NCBI GenBank assembly: GCA_910577655.1
Contig: CAJTOW010000003.1
Span: 1 to 64,000, forward strand
Length of the DNA: 64,000 bases
DNA from: an uncultured Lachnospiraceae bacterium
Lineage (GTDB): Bacteria > Bacillota > Clostridia > Lachnospirales > Lachnospiraceae
Direction of reading: 5' to 3'
The stretch's first letter is position 1. Every line of letters begins with the position of its first letter. Positions 35,064 through 43,005 of this stretch are shown piece after piece. Under the pieces are notes generated by a model, which did not search any database, was not told where the DNA came from, and saw nothing but the letters and a program-made list of their open reading frames with translations. The position numbers and the translations under genes were made by a program.

Positions 35064-35777
35064 ATGAAACGATTCAAAAGACAATGGATGACCGGGCTTG
35101 GGGCCGTGCTGCTGGCCTCAGCCCTTACGGTGACAGCCTGGGCGGCAGAGAGACTTGATACAGTCTCCGATACCTACTGGGACGAGAACACAGTCACCAT
35201 GGCCCGCTGGGACGAGGTGGACGATGCTTACCAGTATGAGGTCTATTTGTACCGGGATGAGAGCAAGGTGACGGAGAAGACCACCTCCAAGAATTATTTC
35301 AATTTCAAGAGTTTTATGACCAAAGAAGGGGATTACATTTTCCGGGTCCGTGCTCTTGCCAAGCGCAGCAGCAAGGACTATACCAATGGATACTGGTCAG
35401 ATGATTCGGACAGCTGTTATATATCCGAAGATTATGCCGAACTCCTCAAAAACGGCGGTCAGATTGACACGGAGAATGCAGGCCCCGGCGCACCCGCCAA
35501 AGAGGCAAAGGGAGCCTGGGTTCAGGATGAGACCGGCTGGTGGTACAAGAATGCGGACGGTACCTACCCGACAGACGGGTGGTTCCAGGATCCGGCAGAT
35601 GGCCGCTGGTATTTCTTTGATCCCCAGGGCTACATGGTGACCGGCTGGATCGAGCGGGACGGTGCCCGCTATTACTGCGATGCCCAGGGAACTCCCTCCG
35701 GCGCCATGGTGACCGGAACCTATACGGTGGACGGGGTGGAATACCAGTTCAGTGAGTCCGGGGCTCTGGCCCAGTAG
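35064..35777 (+). CDS. Secreted cell-wall-binding repeat protein
   Basis: The 237-residue protein has a signal peptide (about 1-28, ending AWAAE). A fibronectin-III-like domain (about 30-120; WDEVDDAYQYEVYLY) leads to C-terminal choline-binding-type repeats (about 150-237; GWWYKNADG, DGRWYFFDPQGYMVTGW, ARYYCDAQG). The repeats suggest attachment to teichoic acid or other wall glycans. No catalytic domain is present. The ATG is preceded by AAGGAGG. Upstream, CCGGCTGT-CTGT-ACAGCCGG and ACATATA-T-TATATGT palindromes (about 34955-35003) may include an operator. Confidence 0.83.
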   Translation: MKRFKRQWMTGLGAVLLASALTVTAWAAERLDTVSDTYWDENTVTMARWDEVDDAYQYEVYLYRDESKVTEKTTSKNYFNFKSFMTKEGDYIFRVRALAKRSSKDYTNGYWSDDSDSCYISEDYAELLKNGGQIDTENAGPGAPAKEAKGAWVQDETGWWYKNADGTYPTDGWFQDPADGRWYFFDPQGYMVTGWIERDGARYYCDAQGTPSGAMVTGTYTVDGVEYQFSESGALAQ

Positions 35778-35822
35778 GGATGAGTCCGGGCACCTTGTTA
35801 TCTGGTTTATGAAAATTGGCCG

Positions 35823-35871
35823 TTCCGGTCAGTCTGCGCATCTGCGGCGCAGGCTGGCCGGAATATTTTTA
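35823..35871 (+). terminator. Rho-independent terminator before spoIIIAA
   Basis: TTCCGGTCAG with CTGGCCGGAA, extended by an inner CTGCGC/GCGCAG stem, is followed by TATTTTTA. The T-run overlaps the -35 region of the next promoter. Confidence 0.75.
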
Positions 35872-35888
35872 TCTGCCTCTCATATAAT
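35861..35888 (+). promoter_or_regulatory. Sigma-E-like promoter of the spoIIIA operon
   Basis: GAATATT (35861-35867) and CATATAAT (35881-35888) are separated by 13 bp. This fits the sporulation sigma-E pattern (ATATT, then CATACAAT) better than a vegetative promoter, and spoIIIA operons are sigma-E controlled in studied spore formers. Confidence 0.65.
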
Positions 35889-35909
35889 GAAATTATGAAG
35901 GAGGTGGAC

Positions 35910-36869
35910 ATGGGCTGTAAGGAAGATGTTTTACAGATTTTCCCAAAAGATATCCGGTTTATTCTGGGACAGGTATCCGTGGATTTCGGGCAGGTGCAGG
36001 AAATCCGGCTGCGGGTTCAGGGCCCTCTTCTTATGATCTGTCAGAATCAGGAATTCTACGTTACTTCAGAAGGAACATTAAGTACACAGGCAAGGGACGC
36101 TTATGAGGTGTCTGCCAGAGAACTGAAAGAGACACTGGAATATATGGGACGGTATTCTCTGTATGCCTTTGAAGAGGAGATGAAGCAGGGCTTTCTCACC
36201 ATACCCGGAGGTCACAGGGTTGGGCTTGCAGGAAGAACTATATGTGATGAAAAAGGTATCCGGTCCATGAAATATATATCATCCATCAATGTCCGTCTCG
36301 CCCACCAGATCCGTGGATGTGCAGATCCGGTGCTTCCATGGATGTATGAAAGGGGGGAAATCTGTCATACCCTGATCCTTTCCCCGCCCAGATGCGGAAA
36401 GACGACGCTTCTGCGGGATCTGGTCCGTCAGATCTCCGATGGAGGCCGGGAGCATCCAGGCATGAACGTGGGGGTGGTGGACGAGCGGTCAGAGATCGCG
36501 GCCTGTTATCAGGGAGTTCCCCAGAATGACCTGGGCATCCGTACCGACGTGCTGGACTGCTGTCCCAAGGCCAGGGGGATCTGGATGCTGATCCGTACCA
36601 TGTCCCCCCAGGTGATCGCAGTGGACGAGATCGGAAGCAGGGAGGAGATGGAGGCCCTGGAATATGTGATGAACTGCGGCTGCCGGATCATAGCCACCAT
36701 CCATGGCAGTTCCATAGAGGATGTGCAGAAGAAACCTGCCCTGGCGAGGCTGGTGGCAGAGCGGTGGTTTGGACGGTACCTGATCCTAAAGCCCCAGAAA
36801 AAGGTGGGAGGAAGGATCGGAATCTACGACGGACAAGGAGTAAAACTGTGTGAGACAGGAGGCGGATAG
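35910..36869 (+). CDS. spoIIIAA: Stage III sporulation protein AA
   Basis: The 319-residue secretion-type ATPase has Walker A SPPRCGKTTLLRD at about residue 158 and a Walker-B-like VIAVDEIGSREE at about 236. It powers or scaffolds the SpoIIIA-SpoIIQ feeding-tube channel between mother cell and forespore, acting in the mother cell. It is the first gene of the complete AA-AH operon. ATG 35910 is 5 bp after AAGGAGG; ATG 35895 overlaps that ribosome site. Confidence 0.95.
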   Translation: MGCKEDVLQIFPKDIRFILGQVSVDFGQVQEIRLRVQGPLLMICQNQEFYVTSEGTLSTQARDAYEVSARELKETLEYMGRYSLYAFEEEMKQGFLTIPGGHRVGLAGRTICDEKGIRSMKYISSINVRLAHQIRGCADPVLPWMYERGEICHTLILSPPRCGKTTLLRDLVRQISDGGREHPGMNVGVVDERSEIAACYQGVPQNDLGIRTDVLDCCPKARGIWMLIRTMSPQVIAVDEIGSREEMEALEYVMNCGCRIIATIHGSSIEDVQKKPALARLVAERWFGRYLILKPQKKVGGRIGIYDGQGVKLCETGGG

Positions 36870-36870
36870 T

Positions 36871-37404
36871 GTGGGGATAGGCGTGATGATGAAGCTTTTT
36901 GGCAGTGTACTGCTTATGACAGGAACCTCCGGCTACGGATTCTGGAAAGCCGCATGCTACAAGCGCCGGATCAGCCTGCTGGAGCAGCTGCGTCAGATGG
37001 TATTTCTGTTAAAAGGACAAGTACTCTATGCCAACGCGACTCTGGAGGAGGCTTTCGAGGCAGTGGGAAAAAGGACAGAAGGGCAGCTGTCCCGGCTGTT
37101 CCTCTATGTGGCAGAGCGGATAAAAAAGCAGCAGGGGGAAGTGTTTTTTACCATATGGAAGGAGGCCGTGGCAGAGCTGCTGGCAGACTCGGAGTTAAAG
37201 GCGGAGGACAGACAGCAGCTGACAGCCATGGGAGAGCATCTGGGCTTTCTGGATAAGGACATGCAGGAGCGGAATCTGCTTCTGTATCTGGAGCAGCTGG
37301 ATCAGGGGATCAGGGAGCTGCAAAGCCACAGGCAGGAGAGGTGCAGACTATACACCAGCCTGGGAGTCATGGCTGGAATGTTCCTGGCCATATTGCTGTG
37401 CTGA
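36871..37404 (+). CDS. spoIIIAB: Stage III sporulation protein AB
   Basis: The 177-residue protein has one N-terminal membrane segment (KLFGSVLLMTGTSGYGF) and one at the C-terminus, with a helical domain between, as in SpoIIIAB, a GspF-like inner-membrane component. GTG 36871 is 8 bp after AGGAGG; ATGs at 36886 and 36889 would give a start closer to the B. subtilis protein. It starts immediately after the spoIIIAA stop. Confidence 0.9.
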   Translation: MGIGVMMKLFGSVLLMTGTSGYGFWKAACYKRRISLLEQLRQMVFLLKGQVLYANATLEEAFEAVGKRTEGQLSRLFLYVAERIKKQQGEVFFTIWKEAVAELLADSELKAEDRQQLTAMGEHLGFLDKDMQERNLLLYLEQLDQGIRELQSHRQERCRLYTSLGVMAGMFLAILLC

Positions 37405-37414
37405 AGGAGGGCAT

Positions 37415-37609
37415 ATGGGGGTCAATCTGATATTCAAAATAGCGGCGGTAGGAATTCTGGTATCCGTCATCTGCCAGGTCCTGAAACACAGCGGAAGAGA
37501 GGAGCAGGCATTTCTGACCAGTCTGGCAGGCCTGATCCTGGTGCTGTTCTGGATGGTGCCGTACATATATGAGCTTTTTGAGACCATCAAGAATTTATTT
37601 GCGTTGTAG
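37415..37609 (+). CDS. spoIIIAC: Stage III sporulation protein AC
   Basis: The 64-residue protein has two membrane segments, the expected size and topology for SpoIIIAC, and includes IFKIAAVGILVSVICQVLK. It follows spoIIIAB by 10 bp with GAAGGAGG upstream. Confidence 0.92.
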   Translation: MGVNLIFKIAAVGILVSVICQVLKHSGREEQAFLTSLAGLILVLFWMVPYIYELFETIKNLFAL

Positions 37610-37644
37610 GAAATTTCCGGTTTATCCGGGTTAGGAGATGGGAC

Positions 37645-38031
37645 ATGAATATCATAGCGATTGGGGTTATGGGGATCACGGCAGTGCTCCTGGCAATCCA
37701 GATGAAGGGAGTCCGGGCAGAGTACGGCACCTGTCTGGCCATTGCTGCAGGGTGCCTGATCAGCTTTTTCGCGGTGGGCAAGATGAAGACGATCTTTGAT
37801 GCCATGGCGCGGATTCAGGATATGATCCGGCTCCAGGATGTTTATCTGTCCATTCTTTTGAAGATGGCAGGGATCACCTATGTGGCGGAATTTTCCTCTG
37901 GCATCTGCCGGGATGCGGGTTATGGAGCCATCGGGAACCAGATCGAGATCTTCGGGCGGCTGACAATTCTGGCGGTCAGTATGCCCATAATCCTGGCGCT
38001 GCTGGATGTGCTGCAGGGGTTTGCGGCATGA
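37645..38031 (+). CDS. spoIIIAD: Stage III sporulation protein AD
   Basis: The 128-residue protein has about four membrane segments and the GKMKTIFDAMARIQD and SGICRDAGYGAIGNQIEIFGR segments typical of SpoIIIAD. It is coupled by a 4-bp overlap to spoIIIAE. Confidence 0.92.
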   Translation: MNIIAIGVMGITAVLLAIQMKGVRAEYGTCLAIAAGCLISFFAVGKMKTIFDAMARIQDMIRLQDVYLSILLKMAGITYVAEFSSGICRDAGYGAIGNQIEIFGRLTILAVSMPIILALLDVLQGFAA

Positions 38032-39374
38032 GGCGGGGGAGAGCCGGCAGGAGGGCAGGCGGGCTGTATGGGAAGGAAGGCAGGAGACCGAGGCCAGGAC
38101 AGGCGGTAAAGTCCGGGAGCCTGCCCAAAAGGTGGCTGGGATGGATGGCCGTAATGGTATTTTTGGCTGTGCTGTGCCAGGGGAGGATGGTATGTCAGGC
38201 CGCCATGCCGGGAAATGCCGGAGAAGAGCCGGTCTGGGAGAGCAGCCGGACACCGGCTGCAGAAGTCCATACCTGGAAGAAGGAGACCGGGCCGGAACCG
38301 GATTCTGGAATTGCAGACCTTCTGCCTGACACAAAGGACTGGGCGGATATCGACCAGTTCCTTCTGGGACAGCAGTCCCAGGGGGAGACTCTGGCCTTTT
38401 CAGATCTGGTAAAGGCCCTGGCACAAGGCAGGGGGAAGGAGGCAGGACGCATTATCCTGACGCTGTTTGAGACAACCTTTGTCAGGGAGATACGAAACGG
38501 AGGGCGTATGGCGGGACAGCTTCTGGCCCTGGGAATTATGGGGGCGGTGTTTACAAGCTTTTCCGGTATCTTCCAGTCGGGCCAGGTATCGGAGACGGGA
38601 TTTTTCCTGACCTATCTTCTGGTGGCGGCAGTGCTGGCGGCAGCAGTGCTGGACGGGGTGGTGATCACCAGCCAGGTGCTGGAGCGGCAGGTGGAATTTA
38701 TGAATGTGCTGCTGCCTTCTTATCTGATCGCGGTGACCTGGGCGGGGGGAAGTCTCACCGGAGCGGCCTGGATGGAGTTCTTCCTGTTTCTTCTGGCCGT
38801 GGTTCCCTGGCTGTACCTGAAGCTGCTTCTTCCCCTGGTCCGCATCTACACCCTGCTGGTCATGGTTGGAAATATGGGGAAAGAGGACAGAATGTCCCGT
38901 ATGGCCCAGCTGGTCCAGAGCATTGTCCGCTGGGGCAGCAGATCCCTGATCGGCGCGGTGGCAGGCTTCCAGATCGTCCAGGGTATGGTGCTTCCCTATG
39001 CGGACGCGGTGAAGAATACGGGGCTTGAAAAGCTGCTGCAGATGATTCCGGGACTGGGGCAGGGGGTGGGTGCCGCGGCCAGGGTCATCCTGGGTTCCGG
39101 GGTGCTGATCCGCAATGCCATGGGAGCGGCAGCAGTCATAATCCTTCTGCTTCTCAGTCTGGTGCCGGTGATGAAGCTGGCAATCCTCTGTGTTCTTTAC
39201 AAGGCCGCGGCATCGATCCTTCAGCCGGTGGGGGACAGGCGTCTGGTGGCCTGCATCGCCGGGGTGGCGGAGGGAGAGAGGATGCTGCTGGGGCTGACGG
39301 TGGCAGGTATGATGGTCTTTGTACTGACCATTGCACTGGTCTGTGCCGGGGCGAATCTGGCTTACTTTGCCTGA
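38028..39374 (+). CDS. spoIIIAE: Stage III sporulation protein AE
   Basis: The 448-residue polytopic protein has a long basic N-terminus before its first membrane segment and about seven or eight further membrane segments. SpoIIIAE is a large membrane component of the feeding-tube complex. The basic, glycine-rich first 35 residues are unusual in length, and a later start such as GTG or ATG near 38154 is possible but lacks support. It overlaps spoIIIAD by 4 bp. Confidence 0.92.
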   Translation: MRRGRAGRRAGGLYGKEGRRPRPGQAVKSGSLPKRWLGWMAVMVFLAVLCQGRMVCQAAMPGNAGEEPVWESSRTPAAEVHTWKKETGPEPDSGIADLLPDTKDWADIDQFLLGQQSQGETLAFSDLVKALAQGRGKEAGRIILTLFETTFVREIRNGGRMAGQLLALGIMGAVFTSFSGIFQSGQVSETGFFLTYLLVAAVLAAAVLDGVVITSQVLERQVEFMNVLLPSYLIAVTWAGGSLTGAAWMEFFLFLLAVVPWLYLKLLLPLVRIYTLLVMVGNMGKEDRMSRMAQLVQSIVRWGSRSLIGAVAGFQIVQGMVLPYADAVKNTGLEKLLQMIPGLGQGVGAAARVILGSGVLIRNAMGAAAVIILLLLSLVPVMKLAILCVLYKAAASILQPVGDRRLVACIAGVAEGERMLLGLTVAGMMVFVLTIALVCAGANLAYFA

Positions 39375-39398
39375 GAAATCCGTATGGAGGGAAGGAAA

Positions 39399-39935
39399 AT
39401 GGAACAGCTCTATGGATGGATCCGCAATCTGGCAGGCTATTTCGTATTTCTGGCTGTGCTGGAACAGCTGATGTCCGGCAGCAGATCCGGGCGGTATGTC
39501 CGCTTCTTTGCGGGGATTATCCTGATCCTGCTGGTGTTAAAGCCTCTGACCGGCGGACTGCATCTGGAGGATGCCCTGGTCCGGGAGTATGAAGCTCTTT
39601 TGTTTCAGTATGACACCAGGGATCTGCGGCAGGAAATATCCGGCGCGGAAAACCAGCGTCTGGAGCGGATCATGGACCAGTATGAGCTGGCTGTGGCCCA
39701 GACTGTGGAGGAACTTGCCAGGGCAGAGGGATATAAGGTATACGGGTGTGTGGCTGTGATCCAGCGGGATAAAGGCAGCGACCGGTTCGGGGAGGTGGTG
39801 GAGATACAATTGTCTGTGGGCAATCAGGACAATGTGGGATATGATGATTCAGAGAGGCTGAAAAAGAAAGTTGCTGTCTGTTATGATCTGGAGGAGGAGC
39901 ATGTGGAAATTCAAATCGTGGAAAGGGAAGGATAA
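39399..39935 (+). CDS. spoIIIAF: Stage III sporulation protein AF
   Basis: The 178-residue protein has two N-terminal membrane segments (about 7-50) and a soluble C-terminal domain, as in SpoIIIAF. ATG 39399 follows GGAGGGAAGG; the ATG at 39384 lacks a site. It overlaps the start of spoIIIAG by 35 bp. Confidence 0.9.
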   Translation: MEQLYGWIRNLAGYFVFLAVLEQLMSGSRSGRYVRFFAGIILILLVLKPLTGGLHLEDALVREYEALLFQYDTRDLRQEISGAENQRLERIMDQYELAVAQTVEELARAEGYKVYGCVAVIQRDKGSDRFGEVVEIQLSVGNQDNVGYDDSERLKKKVAVCYDLEEEHVEIQIVEREG

Positions 39936-40572
39936 ATGGCTGTTTCTGGCAGTAGCCGGAGTGATCTTATGTATTCTGGCATTTCCGGCAGAACAGCTGG
40001 CAGAACGGGGAAGGACGGGAACAAAAGCGGAGTCCGGATCCGTCCGGGCCGGGGAAGCCGACAGAGAGGAAGGTGTGGATCTGTTCTTTGGCTCTGACGG
40101 GCAGGAAGCCGGAGCAGCGGCAGTGGCGGGGGAGAATTTCCAGGAAGGGGTGGAGGCTTCCGCAGGCGGGAGCATTTCCTATGAGGAACAGCTGGAGAAG
40201 CGGATCCGGGAGCTTTTGCGGTATGTGGACGGGGTGGGGAAGGTGGATGTGCTGGTGGTCTTAAAGGCATCTTCGGAGAAGGTGATCCATGTGGACGGGA
40301 ACATTACCTATTCCCTGACCGAAGAGACAGACGGAAACGGCATACGGCGCAAGACAGAGAGCCGGGAGGAAACAAAGGATACGGTTCTAAGCTCGGGAAA
40401 CGGGCAGAATGCGCCGGTGATTGAGAAGGAGATACGTCCGGAGATATCCGGAATCATCATCAGCGCCACCGGCGGAGGGAGTCCGGCAGTATGCGCGGAA
40501 ATTTCTGCCGCAATGGAAGCATTATTTGGCCTTCCCCCTCATAAGATAAAAGTACTAAAGCGGGTGGAATAA
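39901..40572 (+). CDS. spoIIIAG: Stage III sporulation protein AG
   Basis: The 223-residue protein has one membrane segment (WLFLAVAGVILCILAF) and a ring-building extracytoplasmic domain (about 90-223). Conserved features include YEEQLEKRIRELL, VDVLVVLKASSEKV and the final ALFGLPPHKIKVLKR. SpoIIIAG forms the large ring in the intermembrane space. The region between about 35 and 85 is an acidic low-complexity linker. ATG 39901 lies in the end of spoIIIAF with GGAGGAGG upstream. Confidence 0.93.
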   Translation: MWKFKSWKGKDKWLFLAVAGVILCILAFPAEQLAERGRTGTKAESGSVRAGEADREEGVDLFFGSDGQEAGAAAVAGENFQEGVEASAGGSISYEEQLEKRIRELLRYVDGVGKVDVLVVLKASSEKVIHVDGNITYSLTEETDGNGIRRKTESREETKDTVLSSGNGQNAPVIEKEIRPEISGIIISATGGGSPAVCAEISAAMEALFGLPPHKIKVLKRVE

Positions 40573-40585
40573 AGGAGTGTCATGT

Positions 40586-41344
40586 ATGAAATTAAGAAAA
40601 TTCAGAACTGAGCGGAAGGATGGAAATGGAAATATGAAAAAACTATTCCGCAGGAACCAGATCATCATCACGACTCTGGCGATTATGATCGCAGCAGCAG
40701 GCTATTTAAACTACGCAGGGAAGAAGGAGCTGGAAGCCAGCACAGATACAGGGATTCAGGAGGCCGGAATGCTGGAGATCTCAGACGAGGATCTTCTGAT
40801 GGAGAACCAGGCGGCCAATTATTACTATCCCGGGGAGATCGAGGAGGCAGAATCTCTGGCCGAGCATTACGATCCGGCCCAGACGGAAGCCGGACAGCAG
40901 CTGGCGGAGATCGACAGCTGGGACGGAGACGAGGAAGCAGGGATGGACAGTCCCGGAGAGGCGGTGCTGACCAGCGGCCTGACTGTCGCTGATTACATAG
41001 CTAACGTGCAGCTGAACCGGGAGCAGATCCGGGCGAAAAATAAGGAAACCCTCAACAGTATCATCAACAATACCAACATTGAGGAATCAGCCAAGCAGGA
41101 GGCTATCCAGAACATGATCGCCATGACTGCCATCGCCGAGAAGGAAAATGCCGCCGAGACCCTGCTCCAGGCCAAGGGCTTTGCAGATCCGGTGGTAAGC
41201 CTGACAGACGGCAAGGTGGATGTGGTCATCAACGCTGCCAGCATCACGGACCAGCAGCGGGCCCAGATCGAGGATATCGTCAAGCGCAAGACCGAGGTGC
41301 CGGCAGACGGGATAGTGATTACTCTGCTGAATCTGGGAGAATAG
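40586..41344 (+). CDS. spoIIIAH: Stage III sporulation protein AH
   Basis: The 252-residue protein has a basic N-terminus, one membrane segment (IIITTLAIMIAAAGYLNYAG) and a C-terminal SpoIIIAH ring domain (about 135-250). SpoIIIAH pairs with forespore SpoIIQ to form the channel that spans the two membranes. ATG 40586 is 8 bp after AAAGGAG; ATG 40634 (MKKLFRR) is the start used in shorter family members. It ends the operon. Confidence 0.93.
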   Translation: MKLRKFRTERKDGNGNMKKLFRRNQIIITTLAIMIAAAGYLNYAGKKELEASTDTGIQEAGMLEISDEDLLMENQAANYYYPGEIEEAESLAEHYDPAQTEAGQQLAEIDSWDGDEEAGMDSPGEAVLTSGLTVADYIANVQLNREQIRAKNKETLNSIINNTNIEESAKQEAIQNMIAMTAIAEKENAAETLLQAKGFADPVVSLTDGKVDVVINAASITDQQRAQIEDIVKRKTEVPADGIVITLLNLGE

Positions 41345-41348
41345 GGGC

Positions 41349-41379
41349 AACAGTTCAGACGGCCCGTCTGAACCGTTAC
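41349..41379 (+). terminator. Hairpin ending the spoIIIA operon, GTAACAGTTC family
   Basis: CAGTTCAGACGG and CCGTCTGAACCG pair around a one-base centre (41351-41375) with flanking AAC/GTT. It lacks a T-run. The sequence belongs to the dispersed GTAACAGTTC palindrome family. Confidence 0.6.
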
Positions 41380-41480
41380 GAATAGGGGAATTAATTTGAA
41401 AACATGCCTATGCAAACCTGGCTCCTTTTGATATAATGAAATAAGTTTCATAAGTTTGTTTGAGTTCAGGAGGTATGGCT

Positions 41481-41867
41481 GTGGCAGAATCAGATGAGAG
41501 AAATACACATAAGGTCTACGAGACGGATAAAATCGGCGAGGTCCAGATCGCGGATGAGGTGGTTGCCATCATCGCCGGTCTGGCAGCTACAGAGGTAGAG
41601 GGCGTGGATTCCATGGCAGGCAACATCACCAATGAACTGGTGGGTAAGCTTGGCATGAAGAACTTGTCCAAGGGAGTCAAGATCGATGTGACAGAGGAGC
41701 ATGTATCCGTGGATCTGTCACTGAATATCAAGTATGGATACAACATCCCGGATGTAAGTGAGAAGGTTCAGGATAAAGTAAAAAGCGCGATCCAGAATAT
41801 GACGGGACTTACGGTTCTGGAGGTGAATATCCGGATCGCCGGTGTGAATTTTGCAGACGGGAATTAG
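41481..41867 (+). CDS. Asp23/Gls24 family envelope stress protein
   Basis: The 128-residue protein has the Asp23 domain (IADEVVAIIAGLAATEVEGVDS, given by its start; KGVKIDVTEEHVSVDLSLNI; VQDKVKSAIQNMTGL). Members are membrane-associated and linked to cell-envelope homeostasis. The GTG at 41481 is 7 bp after AGGAGG, whereas ATG 41475 is only 1 bp from it. A TATAAT box (41432-41437) precedes it. It has the usual position before nusB, though a small transporter gene on the other strand intervenes. Confidence 0.92.
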   Translation: MAESDERNTHKVYETDKIGEVQIADEVVAIIAGLAATEVEGVDSMAGNITNELVGKLGMKNLSKGVKIDVTEEHVSVDLSLNIKYGYNIPDVSEKVQDKVKSAIQNMTGLTVLEVNIRIAGVNFADGN

Positions 41868-41921
41868 AGAAAAGACAAAAAGCCTCTGGCTGCTGCCAGA
41901 CTCCCGGGCGGATTTTTGCGT

Positions 41922-42347
41922 TTAATTGAACACGATGATTCCGGCGATGGCGATCAGCGCGCCGAACAGTTTTTTCCATTCAAAGGGGGATTTTTCTACC
42001 CCGAACAGGCCAAACAGTTCAATTCCATATGCCACGACGATCTGGGTGATCACGATCAGCAGCGTAGCCCTGGCCGGACCCAGGCCATCCATGCTTTTGA
42101 TGACCGTGTAGGTGATGAAGGCGCCGATGACACCTCCGGCCAGCATGTAGAGGGGCCGCACCTGCAGGATGGCGTCTATGGGACTTTTATCCCCCCAGAA
42201 CCAGAGCAGGACGCAGGTGAGAAATGCTGTCAGCTGCACCCAGCCCGCGGACACCCAGATGCCGGTCTGTTTTGTCACCTCTGTATTTAATACTCCCTGA
42301 ATACTCATAAGCGCACCGGAAACCAGCGCAATCATAAATCCCCACAT
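41922..42347 (-). CDS. DMT-family transporter, YdcZ/DUF606 type
   Basis: The 141-residue protein has five predicted membrane segments and resembles the short YdcZ (DUF606) members of the drug/metabolite transporter superfamily. It begins MWGFMIALVSGALMSIQGVLN and ends with the ALIAIAGIIVFN segment. AGGAGGTCCG lies just before the start on the minus strand, supporting this start over a longer open frame that runs into nusB. Short members often act as pairs, but only one gene is here. The substrate is unknown. Confidence 0.85.
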   Translation of the reverse strand: MWGFMIALVSGALMSIQGVLNTEVTKQTGIWVSAGWVQLTAFLTCVLLWFWGDKSPIDAILQVRPLYMLAGGVIGAFITYTVIKSMDGLGPARATLLIVITQIVVAYGIELFGLFGVEKSPFEWKKLFGALIAIAGIIVFN

Positions 42348-42477
42348 AATCGGACCTCCTGGTTCTTTGTCATGATTGTTTTCCTGATTAGGATTTCCAG
42401 AGAAGGAGAAAATATACCATGAACACTTAATCAACAGACAGGGAATGGGTGCCGGAGACGAAGCATGATGGAAATGC

Positions 42478-42506
42478 TTGTGAAACCTGGAAAAATGTGT
42501 TATGAT
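42478..42506 (+). promoter_or_regulatory. nusB operon promoter
   Basis: TTGTGA (42478-42483) and TATGAT (42501-42506) are separated by 17 bp, 45 bp before nusB. Confidence 0.65.
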
Positions 42507-42551
42507 ACCTACCAGGTATCCAGAGATCTTTGTGCCAGGAGGAACAGACCG

Positions 42552-43004
42552 ATGACCAGAAGAGAGATGCGGGAGCATTGCTTCAAGATGCTTTTTGGAG
42601 TGGTTTTTTATCCGCCGGAGGAGACGAAAGACCAGGCGGAGCAGTATTTTGAGTCCCCCCAGGAGGAGGACACTACAGAGGACGGAGCCGTGGAGATCAT
42701 CCACCAGGTTGATATGGGCGAGACAGACCGCGCATTTCTCATTGACCGGGTGGAAGGCATGGCAGGGAAGATCCCGGAGCTGGATGGGAAGCTGGACGTG
42801 GTGGCCCATGGCTGGAAGACCCGGCGCATGGGACGGGTGGAGCTGACGATTCTGCGGCAGGCTCTTTATGAGATGGCCTATGACAGCGAGGTACCGGACA
42901 AGGTGGCGATCAATGAAGCCGTGGAGCTGGCCAAGCGGTTCGGCGGCAGGGATTCCGCGGCTTTTGTCAACGGTGTACTGGCGAAAATCGTAAAACAGGA
43001 GTAA
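42552..43004 (+). CDS. nusB: Transcription antitermination factor NusB
   Basis: The 150-residue all-helical protein begins TRREMREHCFKMLFGV and contains VELTILRQALYEM, PDKVAINEAVELAKRFG and AAFVNGVLAKI, the classic NusB signatures. It pairs with NusE (S10) in rRNA antitermination. ATG 42552 is 9 bp after AGGAGG. A stretch around residues 35-55 is acidic and longer than usual. xseA begins 1 bp after its stop. Confidence 0.95.
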   Translation: MTRREMREHCFKMLFGVVFYPPEETKDQAEQYFESPQEEDTTEDGAVEIIHQVDMGETDRAFLIDRVEGMAGKIPELDGKLDVVAHGWKTRRMGRVELTILRQALYEMAYDSEVPDKVAINEAVELAKRFGGRDSAAFVNGVLAKIVKQE

Positions 43005-43005
43005 T

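Noticed and set aside
42348..42809. Long minus-strand extension of the YdcZ gene
   Set aside because: It covers nusB on the other strand, and the start at 42347 has AGGAGG directly upstream and matches the family length.
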